Below, piece after piece: positions 11,255-21,809 of a stretch of DNA of 64,000 bases. A program made the position numbers and the translations under genes. Source of the DNA: Falciphora oryzae (taxonomy: Eukaryota > Ascomycota > Sordariomycetes > Magnaporthales > Magnaporthaceae); contig JNVV01000085.1 of assembly GCA_000733355.1 (NCBI GenBank), positions 1 through 64,000 on the forward strand, in the 5' to 3' direction. Every line of letters begins with the position of its first letter. The first letter of the stretch is position 1. Below the pieces are notes generated by a model that saw nothing but the letters and a program-made list of their open reading frames with translations, made no database searches and was not told the DNA's origin.

Positions 11255-14200
11255 CTAAGTGTTGTATTTTGCCGGCCAGTCCTTCCATTTGACCAGGTAG
11301 TACTTTTTGCTTCGGATGCGTTTTTTATTTCGTACTTTTTCGACTTCCCATTCCTTTTGGTCGTCCTCGTACTTTAGTATAAGCAGCGGCACTTCGTTTT
11401 TTTGTTTTTTAATAATATACCGTTCGAGGTATTGCACGGGAATAACGTTGTAAAAACGGCGGTAATGCTTAAGGAATGCCAAACGGTAAGCTTGCTGGCT
11501 TATGCGTTTAGTAATCCGGAAGGGACCGATCCATTTAGGTGCTAACTTTTTGTTTTTTAAACGCAGGTTTTTCGTGGACATTTTAACCAAATTTCTAATT
11601 GCGAATTGCATAAGGATGTGGTTTTTATTATAGTATTTAGTTAACCGTTCCTGTGTTTGCAGTAACGTTTTTTTAAGCTTTTTGCGCAATGCATAAAGTC
11701 GTTCGATGCGGTTTTTTGCTGCGGGTACCCTCCCTTTAGGGATATTGTCCGCAATATCAATCCGTATTTCGCAGTCCGATCCGTATAGGAAATAGAACGG
11801 TAAGTGCTTTGTAGTAAAGTTCCTGCTATTGTTATAAGCGTAAGCTGCTAACGGTAGCAGTAATGCTTAGGAGTTTTCCGAACCGGCGCAGTAATTGCGT
11901 AGGTAGTCTTCGATAACGCGGTTAAGGACTTCCGTTTGCCCGTTCGTTTAAGGATGGTAGGCGGTCGATATGCGTTTTTTAATAATTTGGTATTTGCATA
12001 CCTTTTCCCAAAAGTTACTGGTAATGCGGCTATCGCGATTACTAACGATGCTTTTAGGGGTACCAAATACGCATTCGATCTGCTCGAAAAATAATTTTAC
12101 GAACTGTCCTGCGCTTATGTTAGTTTGTATAGGGATAAGGACTACGTATTTAGTTAATCGGCACACGACGACGAAAATCGCGTTAAAAACCTAACCACCC
12201 GCCGTCCTGCTTTTAGGTAAGCCGGTTACCCAATTTAAAAAGATTTTTTTTATAAATTGCCCTTTTTTAGCAGTGGTAGGGGTTTAAGTTTACCGTAGGG
12301 CTTGTAACGATAAATCGCCTTTTTTTGGCATTAAGGGCACGATACTACATATGCCGTAATATCCCTTTTAACTCCATCCTACTAAAAAAAGCGCTGGATA
12401 AAATTTAAAGTTTTGGCTACGCCCTAGTGACCGGCTCCCGGGAAATCGTGAAATTGTTTTAGGATTTCGGTTTTTAAAGCTTCGTTTGCAGGGATATAAA
12501 CCTGATTTCCCCGGAAAATTAACTCGTTACCGTTAGCTAGGTGGAAGTACGATGCTCCTCGCTGCCGAGTCGTTATCGCAATATTTCGGTGCGGTGCGGT
12601 ATATTTTACGTTAGGTACTATTAAGCGGGGCTTTTTAATTACTGTTAGCCTTTTAAGCAAATTTATGCTTGCCGGATCCCGCTTTTGTACGTCCCTAATC
12701 CATTTCCTTAGCGGCGTTGGGATCCCCTCCGAAAAGTATGGGGTTTCGCTGCTTTTAAGCCAATTTAAAGCAATGCGTGCTTTTTAACGAGTGATAGATT
12801 GCACCTGTAAGGTATGGATAACCTTAAGGGCGTTTGGATCGTCGGCTAACGTAAATTGTGCTAAACGTACGCTATTCCGTTCGTTTCGCCGGTTAAAAAT
12901 AAAATTTTTAGGGGATCGCTCGTTAAGTGCGCTTTTTGCGCTTACTGGTTAGGGAGGCGACGCTTTTTCGGCAATGTCCTTTGCGTGCTGCTTATAAACA
13001 AATACGTTTTGTTCCCGACCCATTTTATTAGATAGCGTCGGTAAAAGTTTTTTAATAAAAGTTTCCTGTTTTTCCTCGCGACCTTTTATATAATCCGGTC
13101 GGCGAAATGGAGCGTCGGCTGGGTTTAAGGACCTTAGCCGGTATTTAATTTCGAAATCGTAAGGCGCTAATTGCAATAGCTAGCGTGCCTATCGTCCGTT
13201 TAAGCGCTTTTGTTTTATAAAAGCCTTAAGGTTTTTATAATCCGAAAACACTTCCGTAGCTTGCGCCCCTTTAAAGTAATGCCGCTAATAGCGAAAATTT
13301 CCCACTATTGCGAAAAGTTCCTTATCGTACACAGGATACCGGGTTTCGGCACCTTTAAACTTTTAAAACTAGTAGGTTATAGGGTGCCACTGGCCGTCGT
13401 GCTTTTGCGACAGGATGCCTGCTATGGCAAAATCGAAAGCGTCCGTTTTAATCCGTAACGGTAAAGTCGGGTCGTAATGCCGTAGCATTGGTGCGGTTAT
13501 GAAAGCGTTAATTAAGTTTTCGAACGCCTACTGTTGGGGCTCCTGCTAGTAATGGCCTATTTGGCCTAGTTTGCGTCCGTTTTTTATTTTTTGCAATAAG
13601 TTGTATAAAGGCTTCGCTATGCGGGAAAAGCCGTAAATAAACCGTTAATAAAAGTTGCAAAATCCCATAAAAACCTGGATATTTTTGTACGTGCGAGGTA
13701 GGTGGTCAATCCATTCGCGGACGATTTAAATACGCGCAGGATCCATTTTAAGCCTTTTGGTATTAACGATAAAGCTTAGGAACTTAAGTTTTTGCTGGAA
13801 AAAGGTGCACTTTTTAGGATTGGCATAAAGCTTAAAGCTGCGAAATCGATCCAAAACCAGCTTTAAATGGTGCTGGTGCTCCTTTTTGCTACTAGAGTAA
13901 ATAAAGATATCGTTTAAATAAACGATAACGAAATCGTCCATTAGGCCCCGTAAAGCCCTATTAATGTAGGTTTGGAACGATACCGGGGCATTGGTAAATT
14001 CAAACGGTAGTACGAGGTACTTATAATGCCCGTATTTGGTACGGAACGCGGTTTTCCATTCGTCCCCCTTTTTAATGCGAAATCGGTAATACGCATTAAC
14101 GAGGTCGATTTTGGAAAAGCATTTGGTACCGTTTAAACGGTCGAGCATTTTTCTAATAAGCGGAAACGGTGCTTTATTTTTGATAGTAATATCGTTAAAT

Positions 14201-14720
14201 CCTCGGTAATTAACGTACAAGTGTAACGTGCCGTTTTTTTTAGGGACAAAAATAATAGGGGCTCCTGCTAGTAATTGTAATTTATGGATAATACCTTATA
14301 CGAAGGCATCGGCGAGGTATTTTTGGAGTGCTTTTGATTTAGCTGGAAATAAATAGTAAATTTGCTTTTATGGAGGTTTTTTGCCCGGGATTAAATTAAT
14401 AGTATGGTCGCCGTAGCTATATTTAGGAAGCTTTTTTCCTTTGCGAACGTCGAATACGTCGAAATAACTTATTCGTAAGCTCGCAAGGACGGTTTTTAAA
14501 TCCGGTAGCTCGTTCGGAGGGTTTTCGAACGGGTCGTCCTTTTCGGTGCTGCCGACAAAAGGGTTAAAGCGGATGGAATAAACAAACACACGATTTTGTG
14601 CGTAAAGGCTTTTTCGGAAATGGTGTGCGGATAGTTAATAAACGCGAAGGCGTTAGTTAAAACGCCAGGTGCTTTTAGCAAAGTAAAAGTTTATAGCCAG
14701 TTTTTGCATTAATAGCATGC
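11255..14720 (-). pseudogene. Family-A pol remnant (A2): RT, RNase H, integrase, chromodomain
   Basis: Reverse transcriptase (13726-14220) has the KIDL..AYYRFRIKKGDEWKTAF and LPFEFTNAPVSFQ signatures. Its catalytic box is YLND, Asn codon at 13912-13914, instead of YLDD. RNase H follows at about 13150-13450. The integrase core at 11948-12166 reads SNRDS where copy A1 has SDRDS, so a catalytic Asp is lost here. A terminal 144-residue open piece (11255-11689) carries the GPF.ITK..SQQAYRL tail and the start of a chromodomain (EVEKVRNKKRIRSKKYYLVKWKDWP). Stops separate the pieces. Confidence 0.85.
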
Positions 14721-16239
14721 TTATAAGGATAGGAGCGTTTGCCAGGTTCCGTTCGATAGCGAGGAACGGCCGGATAATTTCCACCGGAATGCCGTATTGG
14801 TCGCGAAGGTTTAGCCGTAAGTAATAAATACCGTAGGTTATAACGCTTTAATCGCTTGCGGCGGCTAAAGTAAAGGATTAATGGTCGTATTTGGGACGGT
14901 TACGGGGCTTAAATCCTAAGGATTTACAAAAGGTAATAAAAACTGTATTAATTTCGGCGAACGTATTTAGGCCGATTTCGACTTTAACTTTTGGACTGCC
15001 GTTTGGAGCGCTAACGGTCCTTTTAGTAACGAGCGCAAGTGTTGTACGTATTTGGTCGTTACGGAACGCCGGTGCGGGGATAACCGGGTTCCCTTTTAGT
15101 TTTTTTTAGCGCTTATCGCTTTGCTTTTTTCCGTCCTCCTTTTTCCTGCGCTTTAAAAAGTTGATTTTAACCTTTCCCTTTTAAAAGGATTCGCCCTTTT
15201 TAGCAAAAGGTTTGGTAGCGGAAAAGGGGTTTTTGCAATTTTTCGCCATATAGTTGGGCTTGCCGCATTTAAAGCATACGCTTTCATTTATACGTCGTTG
15301 GCGTTCGGCGGTTAAAAGCGTCGAGCGTCCGTTGCTTTTGCCGGTGCGTTTGTTACGCCTTTCCTACTTGCTTCGGGATTTGTGTTTCCCGTTTTTGCCC
15401 GATTCCTTTTGGTCCTTTTTGTGGGAGGATTTATAGGAATCTTTTTTTTCGTCGTACGGGGCGCGAGCACCCGTACCTAAGGTATCCCAAAGGATTTAAG
15501 CGGTGGCGACGAGGTTTTCCAAAGTTTTTGCTTTATAATGCATACCGCGGGTGATTTGGATTTTTAAGGCAAGGACTAAACGGATTACGTAGCCGTTAAT
15601 ATTTGCTAATTGTTCTGCTTCGCCGCATATGCGCCGGTATCGTATTGCGAAAACACCGGTGTTTTCGTTATTTTTTTGTATAAATTGCTAAAAGTCGTTA
15701 GTAGCTTTTAAAAGTGAAAAATCTTTTCGCAATATGGTATTACGGAGTTATCGTATGAATTTGCGCTAATACAGGCCTAATATAAAGTTGGTTTTACGCG
15801 AGCCGTTATAAGCGGAATTAAAATCGCTATCGAAAGTTCCGATAGCGGTTGCGATGCGTGATTTTGCCGTAGTAAAGCCGTTAAAGTTAGCTTCGAACAT
15901 AAGGTCGAGTTTGCTTTCTTAATAATCGAAGTCCTATATTAAGCTTGGAAGTTTCAATTCGGGCATTTTCCATAAGATTTTGTAACTGCCTTTATTTTTG
16001 TCGTACGAAGGAAAAATGTCGTTTTTTTCGTTATCGTCCCTAACTAAAGTGTGGTGCCACGGTGCCCGGAGTGTTAACTAGTTGCCGGGTTTTCCTAACG
16101 GGCGGTTAACCTCTTAGCCGTACTGCTACGGGGTCGAGTGTCGAAAATGAGCCGGGGCTAAAGGCTCGGGGTTAGGGTGATCCAGATCGTCCGAATCGTT
16201 TGGGAAACTAAAGGCTTCGCGAACTGCTTTTCGTTCCAT
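14721..16239 (-). pseudogene. Family-A gag remnant (A2)
   Basis: A plausible start is the ATG at 16239, followed by a readable N-terminus (MERKAVREAFSFPNDSDD). The gag core and basic linker continue leftwards with stops. The zinc knuckle near 15245-15290 reads CFKCGKPNYMAKNC, with Tyr in the His position as in A1. It would encode the nucleocapsid of the element but is broken. Confidence 0.7.
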
Positions 16240-16519
16240 TAGGGCTTTTTAAAATTGTAACAGGATTTTGGTAGGGATGCAATTTCGCGTTACGTAATAG
16301 GCGAACTATAAGCGGGTGTAAGATGCAACGTTGTAAAGGCTAAAATCTGGATATCCTCGGGGGTTATTAGGAGTAGGTTGCTTTCGTCCAAAGGGAAAAG
16401 TGGATATCCCCGTTCCTGGATCCTCGTCCTGGCCTAGGTCGTTAAGGTCGACGAAATCGCTAGGGTCTGATATGGTAGCTAATAAGTGCTAAAGGTTTAA
16501 GCAAATGAAGCTATCGAAT

Positions 16520-17020
16520 TGTAACAGGTCTCAGCCCTACTATAGCAAACTATAGCAATGTCAAGCCTAAAAAAGGGGGGTTCTCTTAGGGAAATTTTAA
16601 AGGTCCAGCAGCTCAACAATCGTATTCGTGCAGGGCTAAACCAGCCTATGGTAAAAATAAAACAAAAACGATAGCTTGCCCTTCAAATTCCCTTTACAAG
16701 GGGGTCCTTCGGGCCCTTTTTATGCCTGGCCGTCCGGCCGTCCTTCGGTTGCCGTCGGCACGCTTCCTCCTCCGCGGCGTCCGTACGGGGCTGGTTATGC
16801 TTTGTCCCTTTATTAGGGTTCGGAGCTTGGGTGCGCCTTGACCGGGCTGAGCGTCCGTATCTGCAGAGGCTAACCGGCGGGCGTGTTATAAAGCTAAACT
16901 CTTTTGATCCGCACGTCCTTCAGGGCTTGCGCCCCTCTGGCTACCACCCGGGGTCCTCCCTTGAGGCCACCGGTGGCGGTCCCTATGGCTGCTGATCATG
17001 GCTCTGTGCGGGGTGTTACA
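16520..17020 (-). repeat. Family-A 5' LTR
   Basis: Same ends as the 10454-10954 LTR. The stretch 16240-16519 between it and gag holds the untranslated leader; I could not assign a primer-binding site. Confidence 0.9.
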
Positions 17021-17025
17021 CTAAA

Positions 17026-17220
17026 GGCCGAAGGCCGGAAGGGTAGTGTGAATTATGTATTTAATACTTCGCACGGATTACAGGGTGGTTTATATAAACC
17101 CTGCTATTTCCTATGTCCTCCATGAAAGATTCCTTCTTCCTCAAGCATCTTTTAAGCCCATAGAAAGATTATCTGCAATATAGAGATCCTTTTCCAAGCC
17201 GTCTTTAACCCCTTGTTACA
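17026..17220 (+). repeat. Family-B 3' LTR, right part
   Basis: It resumes the B LTR after the A2 insertion and ends ccccttgttaca. It contains the TATA-like tttatataaac. Confidence 0.85.
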
Positions 17221-17640
17221 GCGACGATCGGTTCCATGCCTTACAGGAAAACGCTTTGCTTCATGCGCGCCTACAATCTGGCAGGGACGAAAACGTCAGC
17301 CTTCCTCCCAACTAGCAGCTTGCAAAAGAGCTCTCTCCTTACACGCCGTAGCGGCTTACGGCACGAAACGAGGGCACGGTCTGGAAGGTAATGCGCTTTT
17401 TCTGGCGGGATAAGTACGGCCCAGATCACGCCTTGGGAGTCCCTCTGCCAGGCAGATACAATCCGGAAAACTACGAGGTATCATCTCCGGAGGCTACTGA
17501 TACTGAAGAAAGCGTCACTTCTGCCTTAGATGCACCTAACCGCGACGATTAGGACGAAAAGGCTGATTTTAACGACTTTATTGATCCCGGCCTGGCTTGA
17601 ATAGCTTCATTTTTAACTAATTTACTGTATCTGTTGCCTT
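17221..17640 (+). pseudogene. Decayed copy of the unknown ORF found at 62292-62951
   Basis: From 17221 the sequence aligns with 62577-62975 (cgatcggttccatgcc and cctacaatctggcagggac, through to ttgaatagcttcattttt). It then diverges. Frameshifts and stops break the frame. It shows that the unknown gene at the right end of the window belongs to a repeated sequence. The B element on its left inserted into this copy. Confidence 0.7.
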
Positions 17641-17802
17641 GATTTGATTGCATAACCAGGGGTTGGGTCCCGCATGGCCCGTGCCGGCATGCAATTGAGC
17701 GTGCGATTCGTTTATTTGAAAGTACATTGATTTCCCGCTAATTTGGGTGGGCAGAAATGTCATTAAAAAAACGACGAATCGCAGGTAAAACGACGAATCG
17801 CT

Positions 17803-18088
17803 TGTCACACGGAAGAACCTGTGGACTCACCTAATCGGCCCCACAGAAGGTCCGGGAACCGGTATAGGTGCCCAACGGCCCCGAGGCCCAAAGGCCGAAG
17901 GCCGGAGGGGCAGTGTGAATCATGTACTCAATACTTCGCACGGATCACAGGGTGGTTTATATAAACCCTGCCATCTCCTATGTCCTCCATGAAAGATTCC
18001 TTCTTCCTCAAGCATCTTTTGAGCCCATAGAAAGATTATCTGCAATATAGAGATTCTTTCTCCAAGCCGTCTTTGACCCCTTGTTACA
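17803..18088 (+). repeat. Solo family-B LTR with target duplication
   Basis: The 286-bp LTR (tgtcacacggaag to ttgttaca) is flanked on both sides by tcgct (17798-17802 and 18089-18093). This is the product expected from LTR-LTR recombination of a former B element. Just to its left, cgacgaatcgc occurs twice (17771 and 17791). Confidence 0.93.
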
Positions 18089-18340
18089 TCGCTGCACCGC
18101 ACTGAATCCCCAGAGGGCCGATTCAGTGCGCGGCGTTTTTAGCCCGCACAAGTAAAGGCCATGGAATGGGTCGCTGATCGATTAACGCAAACCTACCCTG
18201 AGTCCCCAGTAAACGCACTGGGACGGCTTTGTGGACCCACTGCTATTTTTGCCGCCCCGCGCGGTTTATGCTATGAATCCTACATGTACCTATTTGGGCA
18301 CCTCGTCGAGGGTTTCCTAGGGTAGCACTTAGGGGCAGCG

Positions 18341-18800
18341 CTACCGCAAAGGGCTGGCCCACTGCATGTACCTCAGCAGTGGCCTGAATCGTACTGCCCA
18401 AACAGCGTCCTGACTACGCCGCGGCACGCCAGCGCGCCGACCACGGCCTGGAGCGGGTAGGGTAGCGCACCCAGGACGCTGCGACGGATGGCGTGATAGT
18501 TGTCGATCCAACGCTCGCGCACCCTCGTAGAAGGACAGCTTGTCCTCGAGCAGCGCGCGTTGGGCGGGGGTGGCCGCCGACCCGTTGATGATGTCGGGCA
18601 GGACGCCGTCGCGGACCAGGGCGCGGATGATGAGGTGCTGTCGCTCAGGAGCTCGCCGGGGAGCCGCCGCCGGCGCTGCGGAGGGAGACGTAGGGGGTCT
18701 ATACGAAGCGGAGGTGCGCCTCGAGCCTGGCGGCGAAGGGGGACCACGGGTAGGCGTTGGTCGCGTGGAAGCCGCGGCAGAGGGTGATGGAGGGCGCCAT
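18341..18800 (-). pseudogene. Decayed FAXC/metaxin-like glutathione S-transferase family gene
   Basis: From an ATG at 18800 the minus strand reads MAPSITLCRGF, then YPWSPFAARLEAHLRF. This is the N-terminal thioredoxin-fold signature I recognise from fungal FAXC/Tom37-like GST proteins. It is followed by a TAG. Later pieces in other frames read GELLSDST, then LIIRALVRDGVLPDIINGS, ALLEDKLSFYEG, then RERWIDNYHAIR and VLGALPYPLQ, also typical of that family. A 1-base loss near the LSDST segment and further shifts separate the pieces, and the thioredoxin domain appears shortened. Family proteins are small GST-fold proteins of uncertain substrate. I am fairly confident of the family and confident that it is broken. 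Confidence 0.6.
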
Positions 18801-19512
18801 ATCGCTGCCAACGACGGCTACGAGTGCGGAAGAAGCGCACAGGATGGGCATGGCGGCTGGCACGGGGGAAGCCAACGAGCGTCGGCGTTGGATGGACGGT
18901 CTGCGTAGCAGTCCGGGGTTAGGAGGTCGGCGCAGAGCTTTAGCAGCGAACACGCAAGCTTGAGCCCGCTCGCGCCACCACGGAAGCCGTGCCGAGGAGG
19001 AACAGGCACCACATTGGTTGGCGCATCTGTAAAGGGCTTGCTCGCCAATGCCGCCTGCCAACTGGTAAACAAAGACACGATCCAGGGGTAGGGTAGAGAG
19101 CAATGGTAGTACCCGTAGATGGGCGCGGTTAGCATGAATCGGACACGGGAATCAGGACCGCTAAGGAATGCATCGCTGCGCAGGTGGTTCTGGTCTCCGC
19201 CAAAGGGCCCTCCTATTCATCCACGATCTGCAGGCAATGGAGAGGGACACATGGACTCTTGCGATGCAACACACAGTCTGGGCGGCCGCGCCCATGGCCC
19301 CGCTTGTCGCTTTGTCCACTAGTCGATGCTCAAAAAAAGGCAACAAAACATGCAATCGCTAAACGACCCTAAACGCCGAAAGAATAGTCCAACCACTCAA
19401 CAGCGGCAAGCTGCGAGAACCGTCCCGTGTCTTCATTGCCCCTCCCATCGACCATGCCCGGAGGCCCTCCCGCTGTGCGGACATGACGCGCCCCCCGGTG
19501 AAGCGTCCCGAC
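18801..19512. other. No supported gene
   Basis: GC-rich sequence with several overlapping open frames on both strands, none with recognisable domains or consistent coding character. It presumably holds flanks of the neighbouring minus-strand genes. Confidence 0.5.
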
Positions 19513-20100
19513 TTAGTCCCGCGAGACCGGAAGCGTGTAGACCATGCCACCGCGCCTGCCCCTGGGCTCCCGGGCCTCGAGGTGCTCGAGGTCCCGCTTG
19601 AGCCCGAGGCGCTTCCGCTCCATATCTGCCTTGTCCTTGGCCGTAATGACCCTGCATCCTGAGGCTGGGCAGGCGGTGCCGACCTTGCGAAAGGGGGGGT
19701 CCTTTTTGGCGCGGCGCGCCTCGAGGTGCTCGAGGTCCCGTTTGCCGCCGATGTTTTTGTAGGTCCGCTCGACTTCCTCCTTGGATAGTTCGCCCCCGCG
19801 CGAGCCCGGGCCTGAGCTGTTGTTTGTTTCCTCCTTCCTGGATTCTCGGGCCTCGAGGTGCTCGAGATCCCGTTTGAGCCCGAGGCGCTTCCGCTCCATC
19901 TCTGCCTTGTCCTTGGCCGTAATGACCCTGCATCCTGAGGCTGGGCAGGCGGTGCTGACCCTGCGAAAGGGGTCACCAATGATGCGACGGGCTTCGAGCT
20001 GCGTAGATGCGGTGGGCTCGTCACGGGCCGCAATGACAGGCGCGGCGGCGGCCTGCGTGGCTGCAAGGGCCAGGAGGGCGGCCAAGGCGGAGAAGTGCAT
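19513..20100 (-). CDS. Secreted internally repetitive protein with dibasic (Kex2-like) sites
   Basis: The ATG at 20100 gives a 195-residue protein that opens with a clear signal peptide (residues 1-20, MHFSALAALLALAATQAAAA). Two near-identical units at residues 52-85 and 144-177 each contain CPASGC and the track VITAKDKA, then ERKRLGLKRDLEHLEAR. The decapeptide KRDLEHLEAR occurs three times (76-85, 120-129, 168-177), each time starting at a Lys-Arg pair. Other dibasic sites are at 38-39, 46-47, 132-133 and 182-183. Secretion plus repeated dibasic sites suggests maturation by a Kex2-type protease into small peptides; this is inference. The family is not known to me. An in-frame ATG 60 bases upstream is less likely because the signal peptide begins at 20100. 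Confidence 0.65.
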   Translation of the reverse strand: MHFSALAALLALAATQAAAAPVIAARDEPTASTQLEARRIIGDPFRRVSTACPASGCRVITAKDKAEMERKRLGLKRDLEHLEARESRKEETNNSSGPGSRGGELSKEEVERTYKNIGGKRDLEHLEARRAKKDPPFRKVGTACPASGCRVITAKDKADMERKRLGLKRDLEHLEAREPRGRRGGMVYTLPVSRD

Positions 20101-21081
20101 AATAAACGGTGTGTAAAAGGAAACCAAACAGAAGGAAAAGAGGACAAAAGGAAAAGACAAAGGAAATGAGATAACAAAACGAAGAGTTGGGGATAGGAAG
20201 TGTCCCTGAAGAGCGGATAGTGGTGAGTCGAGTGGACAACCGATGGGGATCTCGGTCCTTTATGTCGATTCCCGCCCCATCCATCTCGTCTGGCTGCTGG
20301 AATGTCAAGGCCCTTCCCTCTTTGGGGTTCGACAGCACAGACCACCGCGGCCCGCTTCCACGCACCTTTTACTGGGGTACCCCATCGCTGCTTCTGGTCT
20401 TTTGCGGCTCAATTTAGCACTCTTCTGTCTTGGCGCCTTCCGCTCGTCAAAGCACCGTTTTATTTTGAGGAAGCGTGCTCTCCGAGTTTCCCCGCGAGCC
20501 CCTTGCCATGGGTGCCTTGTTCGCATCCACCCCGCCTGTCACCCTTCTCGCAGCGTTTTTCCAAAAAGCGCAGCATGCCGGATCGAAAGGTGATCTTTTT
20601 TTTATACAGGTGTTCGGACGATAACCTACCCATGCGAAACAAGCGCTGTGGCCCCAACTTCGTGACTGAGGAGAACGTGGAGGCAGGGGGTTGTTCGTCC
20701 AGGCGAGCGCCAGCGACGGCGACAGCGACGCCATTTGCTATCAGCCCCTGTCGCTGCAGTCGAGTCCTCGGCAGCCACCGACACCGCCGGACCGGAAGGT
20801 GCATGATGTTCGACCCATGGTCCGGCGGACTTTTTCAATTTCCTGCAGGCGGCCGCCGGTGCGGGAGTCGTAACTGAAAGCCCGGCGCGGATGAGGGCGT
20901 CTCGTCACTGTCGTTGGCCGACGCATTCATTCAATGACTTGACGTCGGGCCTCCGTGCACTGCTGATGCCTGGGTTCCTGTGGGGCTGCATCCTCATGTG
21001 CCGTCTTTACGGCGTGGGCCTCGCCCCGGAGATCGTCGCTCATCGGGAAACAAGTGCCCAAGAAACACACTGCGAGCCTTA
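20101..21081. other. Intergenic, no supported gene
   Basis: This probably includes the promoter of the secreted repeat protein. Overlapping open frames occur on both strands (one of 191 codons at 20302-20877), but their composition and mutual overlap give no reason to favour any of them. Confidence 0.5.
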
Positions 21082-21255
21082 GGGCCTGTTCAATACTATT
21101 CCGGTTTTTTGGTTTTTCCATATTATTTTTAAAAACCGTCTGGAAACCGGTTTGCGGGTCCGCGCGAACCCTTGTGAAGATCTTTCGGAAGACCCGCCAG
21201 AAGCACCTTTTTGCAAGCCAACGAGTCGCGGCCCCCGGGCCACCTCCCGCCTCTG

Positions 21256-21362
21256 GTGCCACCTCCTTTTGCCACCTCCTTTGCCACCTCCTTTGCCACC
21301 TCCTTTGCCACCTCCTTTACCACCTCCTTTACCACCTCCTTTACCACCTCCTTTACCACCCG
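21256..21362. repeat. 12-bp minisatellite (ccacctccttt[g/a])
   Basis: About nine consecutive copies; the first few have ttg and the last four tta, indicating stepwise expansion of two variants. It lies inside the Harbinger-like element. Confidence 0.85.
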
Positions 21363-21450
21363 TTGAATATATAAAGCCGGCCACCTTCCTGCTTTTCGAA
21401 AAAAATTTAACCTGAAAAAAATTTCAAGCCCCGAAAAGGGCCGCCCCAAG

Positions 21451-21809
21451 GAGGGCCGGGCACGTGTAGGAAGCCGGGCACGTGTAGGAGGCCGGGCNNN
21501 NNNNNNNNNNNNNNNNNNNNNNNNNNNNNNNNNNNNNNNNNNNNNNNNNNNNNNNNNNNNNNNNNNNNNNNNNNNNNNNNNNNNNNNNNNNNNNNNNNNN
21601 NNNNNNNNNNNNNNNNNNNNNNNNNNNNNNNNNNNNNNNNNNNNNNNNNNNNNNNNNNNNNNNNNNNNNNNNNNNNNNNNNNNNNNNNNNNNNNNNNNNN
21701 NNNNNNNNNNNNNNNNNNNNNNNNNNNNNNNNNNNNNNNNNNNNNNNNNNNNNNNNNNNNNNNNNNNNNNNNNNNNNNNNNNNNNNNNNNNNNNNNNNNN
21801 NNNNNNNNN
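21451..21809. repeat. 18-bp tandem repeat running into a 312-bp assembly gap
   Basis: The unit ggccgggcacgtgtagga is seen 2.4 times before the run of N at 21498-21809. The gap probably hides a longer array that could not be assembled. Confidence 0.6.

Larger units (their letters stand above)
10454..17020 (-). mobile_element. Complete family-A Ty3/Gypsy chromovirus (A2), 6567 bp
   Basis: Two 501-bp LTRs (10454-10954 and 16520-17020) flank a minus-strand gag-pol of canonical Ty3/Gypsy order, with a chromodomain at the C-terminus. The flanking pentamers are ccaaa (10449-10453) and ctaaa (17021-17025), a target duplication with one C-to-T change. The insertion lies within a B LTR, so it is younger than that B copy. 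All frames are interrupted by RIP-type stops, so this copy is inactive on its own. Confidence 0.9.

Noticed and set aside
16150..16170. Short ttaggg-like matches (also near 32283) as telomeric repeats
   Set aside because: Only single units occur; there is no tandem telomere array. The RecQ-like relic alone is not evidence of a subtelomere.
19359..20345. Long minus-strand open frame (328 codons) overlapping the secreted repeat protein
   Set aside because: It is a different frame of the same repeated DNA, with Ser/Arg/Pro-rich composition, no signal peptide at the start and no recognisable domain. The 195-residue frame has a coherent signal peptide and repeats.
20302..20877. 191-codon plus-strand open frame upstream of the repeat-protein gene
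   Set aside because: It overlaps several other equally long frames in GC-rich DNA, has no domain, and lies in the likely promoter.
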